Shown here: piece after piece, positions 26,856 to 35,404 of the stretch
Layout of the letters: the number at the start of each line of letters is the position of its first letter
Position numbering within the stretch: position 1 is the stretch's first letter
Assembly (NCBI RefSeq): GCF_000379805.1
Contig: NZ_KB903598.1
Location: 1 to 39,324, forward strand
Reading direction: 5' to 3'
DNA: 39,324 nucleotides
Source of the DNA: Lewinella cohaerens DSM 23179
Lineage (GTDB): Bacteria > Bacteroidota > Bacteroidia > Chitinophagales > Saprospiraceae
Translations under genes and position numbers: made by a program
The notes under the pieces: model-generated
Databases searched by the model: none
Seen by the model: only the letters and a program-made list of their open reading frames with translations
Told to the model about the DNA's origin: nothing

Positions 26856-28259
26856 TTGGGAGCAAGCCTGGAAATTAAAAGTAGCAAAAATATCAAGAAT
26901 TATCTCTTGGAATGGTATAGAGACATATTGAAAGTGTGGAAAAGTAGCTACCTGAAGAACCTCAGTATAACTGGCCTAGGAGTTGGATTAGGGTCTGTTA
27001 TTAGTTTGGTAACTTCACCTATTATTTCTCGAATATTCTCTCCTGAAGCTTATGGTATTGCTGGCTTATATGCTAATATACTTTCTTACCTGGCACTGGC
27101 AGGTAGTCTAATGTTACCTACGGGCATAGTAGTGATTCAAAACCCTCGAAAGCTTTACCGTCTATTAGCTGGGCTAAAGGTACTATGGATACTGACCTTT
27201 CTTTTGTCCATCTTATTGGTTATCCTAATTTACCCTTTTCTCTCTGGATGGTTAGACTATCCATCGATAAGAATTTGGATTTGGCTATTGCCTTTTGGCC
27301 TTTTGGCTAGCCAGATAGGATCGGTTATTGAAGCTTTAAACGTAAGAGGATCACAATTTGGATTAAATGTTAAAATCAATTTGACAAATAGTATTATCGG
27401 CAGAGCCATTACAATTATAGGAGGTTGGAGTACTGGAGGGCATTATTTAGCAATTATTTTATCGTCCTTTATTGGTGTTTTTGTAGCTGTGTGTGGTCAA
27501 GCTAAAAGTGCTGTACTCAGATGGTGGAGGATTAAACCATCATGGCGAGCACTTAAGCAAAGTGTAAAAGAGTTTGCTTATTATCCGCTTTATATGTTGC
27601 CGGGAAATGTAATAGGACTCCTTGCACTGTCTGCTCCCTTTTTAGTATTTAGTTTTTTGTATTCTCCTGCTCTTGGAGGTGTTTATTTATTTACAGAGAA
27701 TATTCTTGCTGCCCCGTTTCGATTAGCCAGTAAGGCCATTACTCCTGTGTATCTCCAAAAAATTTCTACTCTTTTTCATTCATCTCCAAGAGCTTTTAGG
27801 CAACTTACGATTACTACCAATTTTGCATTATTTGGCGCGGGGCTTTTTCCCTACGCTATTTTAACGGTGTGGGCCCCTGAGATTTTTACTTATGTATTCG
27901 GTGCAGAATGGTGGGAAGGCGGAGTGATGGCTCAATACTTATCCTTTGCTATACTGTTTCGGATGAGTAGTTCTCCTTTATCAGGGGTTTATAGGGTAGC
28001 TATGGCGGAAAAGATGTCGCTTCTAACCCAGATAGTCATGTTCTTTACTCGTACGATACCATTGGCAGTAGGGTTGATATGGTTTACTTTTTATCAGGCA
28101 TTGCTTATGTTTGCTATAGGCAGTTTAATGGGGTATTTGTTTCATTTTTATCAATTGTGTAAACTGGGTAGTCTGCCTTTCTTTAAATCAGTAGGAATAC
28201 AATTCTTGATTTTTGGTGCAATGTGCTTATTGTTGGTAATAGGGAAATCATTTTTTTAG
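26856..28259 (+). CDS. Polysaccharide flippase (Wzx-like, MOP superfamily)
   Basis: A 467-residue integral membrane protein with about 12 to 14 hydrophobic helices, of the family that flips lipid-linked oligosaccharides across the inner membrane. The start region has the typical LGVGLGSVISLVTSPIISRIFSPEAYGIAGLY. GALYLF- and SVYR-like motifs appear late as GGVYLF and SGVYRVAM. There is no in-frame ATG near the N-terminus. The frame opens after a TAG at 26826 and can start at TTG 26856, TTG 26928 or GTG 26934. An 8-base G tract (26828-26835) lies just upstream. The next gene begins 1 base after the stop, so the two are co-translated. Context suggests export of a surface polysaccharide unit. Confidence 0.88.
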   Translation: MGASLEIKSSKNIKNYLLEWYRDILKVWKSSYLKNLSITGLGVGLGSVISLVTSPIISRIFSPEAYGIAGLYANILSYLALAGSLMLPTGIVVIQNPRKLYRLLAGLKVLWILTFLLSILLVILIYPFLSGWLDYPSIRIWIWLLPFGLLASQIGSVIEALNVRGSQFGLNVKINLTNSIIGRAITIIGGWSTGGHYLAIILSSFIGVFVAVCGQAKSAVLRWWRIKPSWRALKQSVKEFAYYPLYMLPGNVIGLLALSAPFLVFSFLYSPALGGVYLFTENILAAPFRLASKAITPVYLQKISTLFHSSPRAFRQLTITTNFALFGAGLFPYAILTVWAPEIFTYVFGAEWWEGGVMAQYLSFAILFRMSSSPLSGVYRVAMAEKMSLLTQIVMFFTRTIPLAVGLIWFTFYQALLMFAIGSLMGYLFHFYQLCKLGSLPFFKSVGIQFLIFGAMCLLLVIGKSFF

Positions 28260-28260
28260 G

Positions 28261-29187
28261 ATGGAGACAAAACAACCAATTTTAGTAAGTATCATCATTC
28301 CTTGCTACAATGTAGAAAATTATATTGCTAGAGCAATTGATTCCGCATTGGCGCAGACTTACCTTAATACCGAAATCATTTGTGTAGACAATAATTCAAC
28401 TGATAGAACATTAGAAATTCTCAGTGATTATCGCAAAAAGTATCCTGAAAAAATACAGGTGTTTCATGAATTGGAGCAAGGTGCTCCAGCTGCTAGAAAC
28501 CTTGGTGTGAGATATGCTAGAGGTGAATGGTTACAGTTTTTGGATGCCGATGACGAAATTTTGCCACAAAAGATCGAAAAACAACTTGTTGTTATCGCAA
28601 TTGATTCTTGCTCTTTTGTTGTTAGTCCGAGCAAACTTATTTCTCCTGAAGGAGGGCAATCTATAATAAATACTCCAGAATGTGATCCTCTTTTTGGGGT
28701 GTTTATGGGGAGCTTAGGAAATACCCTATCTAATCTTTGGTGTAGAACAAGTTTGCAGAATGTGGGGGGGTGGAATAATGAATTTAAAGCTTGCCAGGAA
28801 TATGAATTAATGGCTAGGTTGGTTACGAAAGGCTTTAATCCTGTATGGTGTCAAAATGTGCTTGCTATTGTTTATCAAAGGCATGGATCTATTTCTTATC
28901 AGTCGTCTGCTTACTTCGTTTTTAGTTATCAATTACGTGTTCTATACTATCAAAATATAATAGCAGAACCTCAACACAAAGCATACTTTCAAAAAATAAA
29001 CCAAAGGTTTTTCAGCATCATAAAAATGTACAGTAGCGTTTGTCCCGAAAAAGGAATAGCTGCTTTTAAAGCGTATTTTCCCAAACTATACCCCGTATCA
29101 AGTCCCTTTGAAGGAGGTATGTTTTATCTAGTAGCAAAGTTTTTGGGATATAGAGTGGCGGTCTGGGTATTACGTGTGTTGCGTTAA
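28261..29187 (+). CDS. Glycosyltransferase family 2
   Basis: A 308-residue GT-A enzyme with the classic N-terminus VSIIIPCYNVENYIARAIDSAL, the nucleotide-binding DNNSTDRT, and FLDADDEILP (DxD metal site). A later CQEYELMARLV has the acidic general-base pattern (ED-like). It probably adds one sugar to a lipid-linked glycan on the cytoplasmic face. It is tightly coupled to the upstream flippase. Its stop overlaps the end of the opposing GT2 gene by 4 bases, so the two halves of the locus meet tail to tail here with no terminator between them. Confidence 0.92.
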   Translation: METKQPILVSIIIPCYNVENYIARAIDSALAQTYLNTEIICVDNNSTDRTLEILSDYRKKYPEKIQVFHELEQGAPAARNLGVRYARGEWLQFLDADDEILPQKIEKQLVVIAIDSCSFVVSPSKLISPEGGQSIINTPECDPLFGVFMGSLGNTLSNLWCRTSLQNVGGWNNEFKACQEYELMARLVTKGFNPVWCQNVLAIVYQRHGSISYQSSAYFVFSYQLRVLYYQNIIAEPQHKAYFQKINQRFFSIIKMYSSVCPEKGIAAFKAYFPKLYPVSSPFEGGMFYLVAKFLGYRVAVWVLRVLR

Positions 29188-30104
29188 GAGTGGTTTTTAT
29201 TAATCGGCTGATTACCAGGTGTTTTTCTTGGGTATATTCTCGTATCAATCTTACCGAATAACATTCCACATCCTCGTAGTAACTTAGTTAACCAGCAAAG
29301 GAAAGCTAAGCTTATCAATGATAATCCCAGCTCTTCGGTTTGGTTAATCCGGTTCATAGAAACAACAAAACGAGGCGATGGAGGAAGTAGTTTTGTTGTG
29401 ATTTTCAGGCACCATCTAAAATCCCACACGGTCTTTCTGTTGTAAACTTGAAGCTCCTTCTTTCCTGTACCCAAACGGAACATTTTTTTTAAAAATGCAC
29501 TACCTGATTTTGGCGGGTAAAGCACTTTTGCAAATGGAGCCCAACCTAAAGTAAAATTATTGTTATAAGCCCTATTCGTCCATTCAATATCTCCCAAGCC
29601 ACGTGCATAAGGTAGGAATAGTCCTGTTTTTACGAATACTTGCCGTTTGATAAAAAGATTTCCACTGGGTAAGGAGGTTCTCTTGTTAATATCCTCTGGA
29701 TAGATCGTCCCGTAAATTCTATCAAATTTTGCTAAATAATCGTGAGAACTAACCTCTTCAAATACCAATGGTCCACCTACGATATCCCATCCTTGGCCTA
29801 AAACCTCCAAGCCTGTATTTAGCCAACCTCTAAGTGGGATACAATTGGAATCCAAAAGGACAATAGTGTCTCCTTTGGCAGCTTTTATTCCTCGATTCCT
29901 TGCAGCAAATGGAGTGGTAATGGTTACTTCTATCAATACAGTGACCTGATGTCTCTTTGCTATTTCAATACTCTCATCCGTCGAACCATTATCTACAACT
30001 ATAATTTCTACAGTTTCACGATCTCCTATGTTTTTCTTTACTGCCGTTATACAAAGATCAAGTCTTTGGGCATTATTTAGATTAGGGATGATGATGGAAA
30101 CCAT
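29184..30104 (-). CDS. Glycosyltransferase family 2
   Basis: A 306-residue GT2 from ATG 30104 (MVSIIIPNLNNAQRLDLC). A TTG at 30125 would extend it by seven residues and overlap the upstream stop as TTGA, so coupling to the preceding gene is possible either way. Motifs are VDNGSTDES, FAARNRGIKAAKGD, LLDSNCIP in place of the usual DxD (Asp-Ser-Asn) and GLGDIEWTNRAY, where the family has a general base. The C-terminus has a hydrophobic segment near LGLSLISLAFLCWLTKLL that may anchor it in the membrane. It is the last gene of the minus-strand operon. Donor and acceptor are unknown. Confidence 0.9.
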   Translation of the reverse strand: MVSIIIPNLNNAQRLDLCITAVKKNIGDRETVEIIVVDNGSTDESIEIAKRHQVTVLIEVTITTPFAARNRGIKAAKGDTIVLLDSNCIPLRGWLNTGLEVLGQGWDIVGGPLVFEEVSSHDYLAKFDRIYGTIYPEDINKRTSLPSGNLFIKRQVFVKTGLFLPYARGLGDIEWTNRAYNNNFTLGWAPFAKVLYPPKSGSAFLKKMFRLGTGKKELQVYNRKTVWDFRWCLKITTKLLPPSPRFVVSMNRINQTEELGLSLISLAFLCWLTKLLRGCGMLFGKIDTRIYPRKTPGNQPINKNHS

Positions 30105-30121
30105 GTTTTTATTAGGATGCT

Positions 30122-31060
30122 TCAATTTTTAATTGCTTTTAGCCACCTATTCTCTTTACGAAGCTCTAAATATCCTGCTACCACTCCCCCAAAAGAACGA
30201 TTGCTATCCGCAACATTAGGTATCATACTCCCACAAAAATCAAAAACGCTCCGACTTCCGCTGAAATATTTAAGGGCGTACCAGACGAGATGGTGAAACG
30301 CCCCTATTTTTCGACCTTCCTCATTTAAGCCAGAGGCTAATAGGTAGACGCGCTGATGATCAAAGAATAGTAGGACACCCCCAAGTTTCTTTTGTGCTGA
30401 ATTTTGGAGTAGGAAAAGTTTAGTTTGTTCTTTTTGTAATCCTTTAGAGAAAAGATGATTTAGGAAGACGTAGGTAAAAGGGGGGCGGCGGTTTTGCCGT
30501 TGATACACCTTTTCCATTAAAGGAAAAAATAGTCCTAAATCACCGCTTTCTACTATCTGGTAAGCACCCCATTGATGCTTAATTTTCCTTTTTACATCCC
30601 GGCGAAAATTATCGTAAATCAATTCGATCGGCTGGTTCAAGTCAATGGTGTAGGTGTACCTGACATTTACTTGAAAGCCAGCCTCATGAAACGGGAAAGC
30701 ATATTGAAAATCAGGAAAAAGAGTATGACGGAATGAACTAACAGATGGAACCCTCTCAATAAGCTCCGGCCACGTCTTATGCACCATTTTAATTTGCTCC
30801 GAGGGGCTAAGTTGAGCATATCCTGCCCACATTGGGCCTTGATAAGTCGTCAATAACGGTTTGTGAATTTTTGAAAAGCCCCACTTTTTTGTAAGGCAGA
30901 TGGGTAAAATGCTGGCTTTGCCCTGAAATATGGAGTCGCTTACCAATCCTTGCCACTGGTCTTCCCCTGCTACGGCATCCAACCACCAGGGTTGGTGGAA
31001 AAGCGGAATATCACTTGCGTAAGTATTACAATAATCGCGGTACTTTTGGTTATTGAACAT
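30122..31060 (-). CDS. FemAB/GNAT-like acyltransferase (GNAT_6 type)
   Basis: A 312-residue protein of the FemAB-like GNAT group (Acetyltransf_6). The N-terminus has PLFHQPWWLDAVAG, typical of this group. A central basic helix reads IYDNFRRDVKRKIKH, and the C-terminal GNAT fold has KLGGVLLFFDHQRVYLLASGLNE, GAFHHLVWYALKYF and FDFCGSMIP. Such enzymes transfer acyl or aminoacyl groups to sugars or peptidoglycan precursors. It lies 3 bases after a second, related gene and overlaps the next GT2 frame, so it is part of a tight operon. It may modify sugars of the polysaccharide made here. The acyl donor is unknown. Confidence 0.82.
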   Translation of the reverse strand: MFNNQKYRDYCNTYASDIPLFHQPWWLDAVAGEDQWQGLVSDSIFQGKASILPICLTKKWGFSKIHKPLLTTYQGPMWAGYAQLSPSEQIKMVHKTWPELIERVPSVSSFRHTLFPDFQYAFPFHEAGFQVNVRYTYTIDLNQPIELIYDNFRRDVKRKIKHQWGAYQIVESGDLGLFFPLMEKVYQRQNRRPPFTYVFLNHLFSKGLQKEQTKLFLLQNSAQKKLGGVLLFFDHQRVYLLASGLNEEGRKIGAFHHLVWYALKYFSGSRSVFDFCGSMIPNVADSNRSFGGVVAGYLELRKENRWLKAIKN

Positions 31061-31063
31061 CTC

Positions 31064-31771
31064 TTATTTTTTCCAGGCTTGCCGTACTTTTCTTACTAAA
31101 AAATACCAAATAGGGTAGTAGTTGTATTGGGTAGTGACGGTACCTCCGAATCGGTCTTTAAAATAGTCTACTCCCGAAGCATTACCACCGTATCCCCCAA
31201 AGTCATAAGTTTTATAGCCCAATTTACGGAAGTAAACAAAATCTTCATGGTATAGCAATGAATTGGCTTGTCCACAGAGGTATTGTAAATCGCTGTCATC
31301 AGTATACTGCCGGAATGCAGAAGCATTATAAAGTCCTTGTACTCTTTGAGAAGGTAGATCCAATTGGTAAGCATGAGCCGCTAAAACACCATATTTTGGG
31401 TGAATGGCCCTGGTGATTAAGAAATGTACTTTAGTGCGAAAGTTGGCCTCGCTAATGGGGTTGAGTTTTTTCTCCTGAGCAGTAGGCGCAAAGAGTAAAA
31501 TAACTGCTGCTGGATTTTGGTCACGCTCAATAATAATTCCAGCTTTCTGGGCCCGCTTGATGTTTTGCCGGAGTTTTTTGGAATATCTCTCAAGTAGTTG
31601 CTGTTTCGATAGATTCAAGTCTATAAGGTAAGTCGTAAATGGCTGCCTTATATGGGTAAACAAACGTTTGCGATAGTCACATTGTAAATAAACGGTTGTT
31701 AGACTTGGTTTTATTTTTTCCTCGTCGGGAAAGCTGATCCACGTGAGAATATGCTTTTTTTCCACGATCAT
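31064..31771 (-). CDS. Second FemAB/GNAT-like acyltransferase
   Basis: A 235-residue protein. The start at 31771 is chosen because its ATG overlaps the upstream stop as ATGA; the frame extends to 31831, inside the previous gene. It shows the same group signatures: YLIDLNLSKQQLLERYSKKLRQNIKRAQKAG, EKKLNPISEANF, QRVQGLYNASAF and LYHEDFVYFRKLGYKTYDFGGYGG, the last being the diagnostic GNAT_6 ending. It is shorter at the N-terminus than its neighbour (30122-31060), and the two are diverged paralogues. Translational coupling suggests both act on the same glycan. It may also have lost part of its first GNAT lobe. Confidence 0.8.
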   Translation of the reverse strand: MIVEKKHILTWISFPDEEKIKPSLTTVYLQCDYRKRLFTHIRQPFTTYLIDLNLSKQQLLERYSKKLRQNIKRAQKAGIIIERDQNPAAVILLFAPTAQEKKLNPISEANFRTKVHFLITRAIHPKYGVLAAHAYQLDLPSQRVQGLYNASAFRQYTDDSDLQYLCGQANSLLYHEDFVYFRKLGYKTYDFGGYGGNASGVDYFKDRFGGTVTTQYNYYPIWYFLVRKVRQAWKK

Positions 31772-32940
31772 GGCCGCGTACTTTTGCGCTCTCCCAAAAT
31801 CGTTTCGTAATGGTGGAGCCAACGTTCGCAAAAGGCTTGTCTACCGTATTTATGGTGTGCATAAGCAGCCAATTCTTGAGGGGGGGACGAGTTTGGTCGC
31901 CGAAGTAGTGCCAATATTCCGTCAGCTAAAGCATGGCTATTGTTTATATCTATCAAGGTTCCGTTTTTGGGCTGGATGATGTCAAGAGCGCCAGCTGTCT
32001 TTGTCGCAATCACAGGCACTCCGCAGGCCATTGCTTCTATCATCGTTAGCCCGAAAGACTCTCTTCTGGATGCAGAAACAAGGACATCTTGTTGCTGGAG
32101 CAAACCTCTAAGAACATCACGCTCTAAGCGACCCGCAAATTTAACTTGGTTTTCTAATTGGTGTTTTTTGATAAGCGGGTAAAGTTGTTGCCGTTTCGGG
32201 ATGTTGTCAACCAACGTCAATTGCAACCTCACCTTGGTTTGTTGTTGAGCTATGCCTACTGCTTCAATAAGAAGATCTAATCCCTTGGTATACCAGGGGT
32301 CACCAATAGAGATAATGTGGAAGGTGTAGGGCTGTTTGTCGTCAGTACTCGCTAAAGGGGTGAAAAAGTCAGTGTCTACCATATTTGGTGTGACCAAAAT
32401 TGATTCAGTAGAACAGATTCCCCTCATTCTCTGTGCTAAAGTATTACTTACGGCAGTCACTAAATTTGCCGTTTTCACGATGGCCAATAATTGCTGTAAT
32501 TGATGCCGAGGTAGCGAATAGGTAGCAGCGGTCCACTTACCCAAATGCTCGGTGTAGACAAAGGGTATTCCCCATTCCCTTTTAATGATTAACGCTGCAT
32601 ACGCCCCCCACAAACTATGAGCATGAATCAAGTCCGGCAGTCGTCCTTTGCGGGAGGCTAAAAAAAGCGAAAAAGCTTTTTTTATTTTGTAATTGTAGAG
32701 AAATTGAAGATTCGTTAATCGCTTGGGAAAGCAAAATCCTTGATACTTAAAGGTGGTTACCTCTTCTGAGGTTTGTTCTTCCCAATTTTCTTTACCTAAG
32801 TAGGAAAACCCTAGGGCTGGGTAAAAAATACTACAACGTTCAGCTACGGATTGTATCGCTATAGCTTGCTCTCTAAAAAACAGACCTCCCCCTTTATTCT
32901 CTATGTCGTAAAACCACGCGGGAAGGAAGCAGATGTCCAT
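31768..32940 (-). CDS. Glycosyltransferase family 4 (GT-B)
   Basis: A 390-residue GT-B enzyme and first gene of the minus-strand operon (start ATG 32940). The N-terminus MDICFLPAWFYD and IENKGGGLFFREQA resembles Bacteroidota GT4s with a GG-containing acceptor loop. Further motifs are HAHSLWGAYAALI, IISIGDPWYTKGLD (a variant of the usual G..KGLD), VSASRRESFGLTMIEAMACGVPVIATKTAGALDII with E-x7-E, and LIDINNSHALADGI. It probably transfers a sugar from UDP- or GDP-sugar. Its stop overlaps the next ATG by 4 bases, indicating coupled translation of the operon. Confidence 0.9.
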   Translation of the reverse strand: MDICFLPAWFYDIENKGGGLFFREQAIAIQSVAERCSIFYPALGFSYLGKENWEEQTSEEVTTFKYQGFCFPKRLTNLQFLYNYKIKKAFSLFLASRKGRLPDLIHAHSLWGAYAALIIKREWGIPFVYTEHLGKWTAATYSLPRHQLQQLLAIVKTANLVTAVSNTLAQRMRGICSTESILVTPNMVDTDFFTPLASTDDKQPYTFHIISIGDPWYTKGLDLLIEAVGIAQQQTKVRLQLTLVDNIPKRQQLYPLIKKHQLENQVKFAGRLERDVLRGLLQQQDVLVSASRRESFGLTMIEAMACGVPVIATKTAGALDIIQPKNGTLIDINNSHALADGILALLRRPNSSPPQELAAYAHHKYGRQAFCERWLHHYETILGERKSTRP

Positions 32941-33004
32941 ATTTAAAGATTAGCTAACAGAAATAAAGGTAGCCAATCTGTTGTAATCCACAATTATATA
33001 CCCC

Positions 33005-33736
33005 CTATTTACTACCCTCCGCATCAATAACCATAAGTTCTTTCGCATGGTTGACAGCATAGAATATATCACGAGCTATTAAACGGCAAGTTTTATCGTA
33101 CTCCAAAGCTTCAGAGGCTGTACCATCAAAATAGCGAGGATCGTCAAAGGGCAAGGAAAATCGGGCTTCAGCACCGGGAACTATCGGACATGATTCATCT
33201 GCTTCGCTACAAACCATTATTGCTGCAAAATTTTCCTTGGGATTAATACTATGGTCATACTTTTTGGAAAACATTAAGGTCTTTGCATTAGGTCGTGATC
33301 CGCGATGCCAGGATGCACCATAAGTCGCATTGTCGATTGAATTCGTGCCTCCAATTTTGAAACCAGCCCGGTTCAGCGCATCTACGGCTCTTACATTAAA
33401 AGCGGTAGCCTCAGTCCCTCCCGAAAAAGCATGGAGATTGTCAATCCCATACCAGTCGGCAGCAACCAATAACCACAATTGCCCAATATGACTGCGCCGG
33501 GAATTATGCGTGCAAATAACCGTCAACTTAATCTCCTCCTCGGCTTTCACTTTTTCGAATAAATATTGCCCGAGCGCTCGTAAATCAGCTTGGCGAGCTT
33601 CGGGTATTTGAGGAAATTCATCAGCTAGTGTAGTGCAGTAATTAGTCAACTTTTTAGTCAACTTAGTTTTTATACTTAAACTACTTGGTGCACAAAGTAG
33701 AACAATGATTACCAAAGAAAGTAGAATCTGTTTCAT
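33005..33736 (-). CDS. ArsC-like (LMW phosphatase fold) protein with signal-like N-terminus
   Basis: A 243-residue protein. Residues 1-21 are hydrophobic (MKQILLSLVIIVLLCAPSSLS), resembling a signal peptide. The phosphate loop C-x5-R is CTHNSRR (Cys75-Arg81), followed by SH. A second cysteine pair, CSEADESCP (Cys176, Cys183), and the acid FDDP (Asp199) match thioredoxin-coupled arsenate reductase, where C10, C82 and C89 shuttle a disulfide. The fold is that of low-molecular-weight tyrosine phosphatases. Arsenate reductases are normally cytosolic, so an exported form would be odd; the N-terminus could instead be an uncleaved membrane anchor or a poorly chosen start. No arsB, acr3 or arsR is adjacent, which weakens an arsenic role. 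It could be a phosphatase of another substrate. Confidence 0.82.
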   Translation of the reverse strand: MKQILLSLVIIVLLCAPSSLSIKTKLTKKLTNYCTTLADEFPQIPEARQADLRALGQYLFEKVKAEEEIKLTVICTHNSRRSHIGQLWLLVAADWYGIDNLHAFSGGTEATAFNVRAVDALNRAGFKIGGTNSIDNATYGASWHRGSRPNAKTLMFSKKYDHSINPKENFAAIMVCSEADESCPIVPGAEARFSLPFDDPRYFDGTASEALEYDKTCRLIARDIFYAVNHAKELMVIDAEGSK

Positions 33737-33755
33737 AATATTAATTTATTTATTG

Positions 33756-33786
33756 CAATATTACGATGGTTTGTTTTTACAAACAA
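33756..33786 (-). promoter_or_regulatory. Promoter and dyad of the ArsC-like gene
   Basis: On the minus strand, TTG (33786-33784), 20 bases, then TAATATTG (33763-33756), close to the -7 consensus (one mismatch). A perfect dyad, GTTTGT-TTTT-ACAAAC (33769-33784), lies over the spacer and the edge of the -33 box. It may be an operator; no regulator gene is nearby. Confidence 0.4.
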
Positions 33787-33845
33787 GCATTTTTATAGAG
33801 GTTACAAAAACTTAATGTACCTTTTCATCATCATTAACCCTGCAA

Positions 33846-35012
33846 TTGTCAATAATCAATCCCCAATCATCAACAATTACCCACACTCTTTTTCTAGCCA
33901 CAACCCGTGAACTACTGGCTCGTGCTCCTTTTTTCGCGCACTTGTTGGTACGTATCCCTAAACGGATAGACGAGCGTTTATCGCTCCCTTTTGCTTTCGT
34001 TTGGGAAAACCAACCCGTGTTACTTTACCAGCCTTTACTACTAAAATTTCTAGAGAATAAAGAGGCTTGGTTCGCTGATTGGCTTTGTGAAGAATTACTC
34101 CATTTACTGTTGCAGCATCCACCGCAGTCCACGCAGTACCCAATCAAGTGGGCTTTTCACCTGGCTGCTGACATAGAGGTCCGTCAATATTTTCCAACTT
34201 GCTATCAGGGTCATCTTTACGAAGAACTCCGCGCTCGCCTCCACCTCCATGAATTTGCCGACTTAAGGACGATTTATGCTTCCATTTTGCGTTTGCAATC
34301 CACACTTGGAGCTACTGATATTCTACCCAAATGGCAAGCAGATCCCTTTTCGCGAAAGTCTCATTTTTACTGGCCTTCTAGAAGCTCATCGCTAGTATGG
34401 CAGCGCTGGTGGCCTGCCCAAAAGAGTCTTCTTCCTGCGCTTGGTGAAACAGCTGCCGCCCTACAGTTGCGCAATCATTTAACCGCTAGTTCTCGTCAGG
34501 TAGCCTTACCCTGGCCTGTTGTATTACGTCGTTTCATCAGCAGTGCCCAACGTTCTCAAAATCGCAATAGCCTACGCCGCCCTTCACGCCGTTTTGGGAC
34601 CCTCCCAGGCTTACGCCGTCGCCGGACTACCCGGGTAGCAGTCATTTTAGATACCTCCGGTAGTATTCAAGAAACGCAACGGTTACAGTTTTTTCGAGAA
34701 TTACAGGGTTTGCAGCAGTACACGCACGAAATAGTAATTATCGAGGCAGACTACCAGGTGAGGTCCTCCTTCCTATTCACCGGCAAAACTCCACCCACAA
34801 GCAAAGGCGGTGGCAGCACTGCATTCGACCCTGCGCTCGAAAAGGTAAATGCCATTGGCCCCTTCGATGGCGTCATCTATCTCACTGATGGCGAAGGCCC
34901 AGCACCAAGTATCAAATGTCTATCCCCGTTGTTATGGATCATCTGCCACCCAGTCTCCACTTCTCCAGCGAATTACTGGCCCGGACAAGTTGCTTATTGG
35001 CCCACGATATGA
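33846..35012 (+). CDS. VWA-like protein with degenerate DUF2201/metallopeptidase N-domain
   Basis: A 388-residue protein with an N-terminal predicted metallopeptidase-like (DUF2201) region and a C-terminal VWA-like domain. In the first, the expected HExxH-type helix reads WLCEELLHLLLQHP, so the first His is replaced by Glu and the site is probably inactive. An arginine-rich linker is followed by a VWA MIDAS: DTSGSIQ (residues near 275-281), the conserved Thr in GGGSTAF and YLTDGEG. Such proteins usually pair with a MoxR-type AAA+ ATPase that is absent here. The entire protein lacks methionine apart from the start; the frame opens at a TAA (33813) and has no ATG, so TTG 33846 is the likely start. 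The role is unknown. Confidence 0.78.
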   Translation: MSIINPQSSTITHTLFLATTRELLARAPFFAHLLVRIPKRIDERLSLPFAFVWENQPVLLYQPLLLKFLENKEAWFADWLCEELLHLLLQHPPQSTQYPIKWAFHLAADIEVRQYFPTCYQGHLYEELRARLHLHEFADLRTIYASILRLQSTLGATDILPKWQADPFSRKSHFYWPSRSSSLVWQRWWPAQKSLLPALGETAAALQLRNHLTASSRQVALPWPVVLRRFISSAQRSQNRNSLRRPSRRFGTLPGLRRRRTTRVAVILDTSGSIQETQRLQFFRELQGLQQYTHEIVIIEADYQVRSSFLFTGKTPPTSKGGGSTAFDPALEKVNAIGPFDGVIYLTDGEGPAPSIKCLSPLLWIICHPVSTSPANYWPGQVAYWPTI

Positions 35013-35063
35013 ACTCTTCCAACTTAATAAGTATCAGCGCTAAAAAAATGCTGTGTCTATTGT

Positions 35064-35095
35064 AATGAAAAACCTTAAATGCCCTTGGTGATGCC
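35064..35095. repeat. Degenerate copy of an intergenic NHQGHQG-type repeat
   Basis: AATGAAAAACCTT followed by CCCTTGGTG. It shares its first 13 bases with the copy at 36711-36754 and then diverges. Confidence 0.4.
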
Positions 35096-35172
35096 GCTAT
35101 CTCTATGTGACTATTGTGGTAAAAAAGCCTCTTAAATTTCCTTATAATCCCTAATATGGTTCAAGAAAAATC

Positions 35173-35209
35173 CCCTTAGGTGTCCTTAGTGGTTCAAAAA
35201 AAACATTAT
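35173..35209. repeat. Copy of an intergenic NHQGHQG-type repeat
   Basis: CCTTAGGTGTCCTTAGTGG, TTC, an A-tract and CATTA. It nearly matches 36711-36754. The core has a 9-base periodicity that reads NHQGHQG in one minus-strand frame of the better copy. Confidence 0.55.
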
Positions 35210-35350
35210 CTGTTAAAGTCTTGTGAAGAAAATGCTAAACTTCATCTCCTGTTTTTCTGCTTGCGCAGAATGTGCGTAATTGTAATCACTTTAGAGTAAT
35301 TGACGGGGCAATACCCAAACGCTCTAAATAAGAATTTGCTGTTTTTGTTT

Positions 35351-35394
35351 AGTGTAGGGGCGGAGAACCATAGTTCCACCGCCCTCACTTTTTT
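35351..35394 (+). terminator. Terminator-like hairpin
   Basis: AGTG and GGGCGG (35351-35363) pair with CCGCCC and CACT (35379-35389) around a loop, followed by TTTTTT. It points on the plus strand and could end the VWA gene transcript 340 bases upstream, but lies just outside the 3' end of the opposing gene. Confidence 0.6.
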
Positions 35395-35404
35395 CAAAAA
35401 GCGC

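Larger units (their letters stand above)
35013..35404. other. Intergenic region with repeat copies and a terminator
   Basis: This 392-base AT-rich gap separates two convergent genes. It holds two repeat copies (35064-35095 and 35173-35209) and a terminator-like hairpin (35351-35394). No ORF with protein-like composition is seen. Confidence 0.5.

Noticed and set aside
31772-31831. ATG at 31831 for the second acyltransferase
   Set aside because: It would overlap the upstream glycosyltransferase by 64 bases; ATG 31771 gives a typical 4-base overlap.
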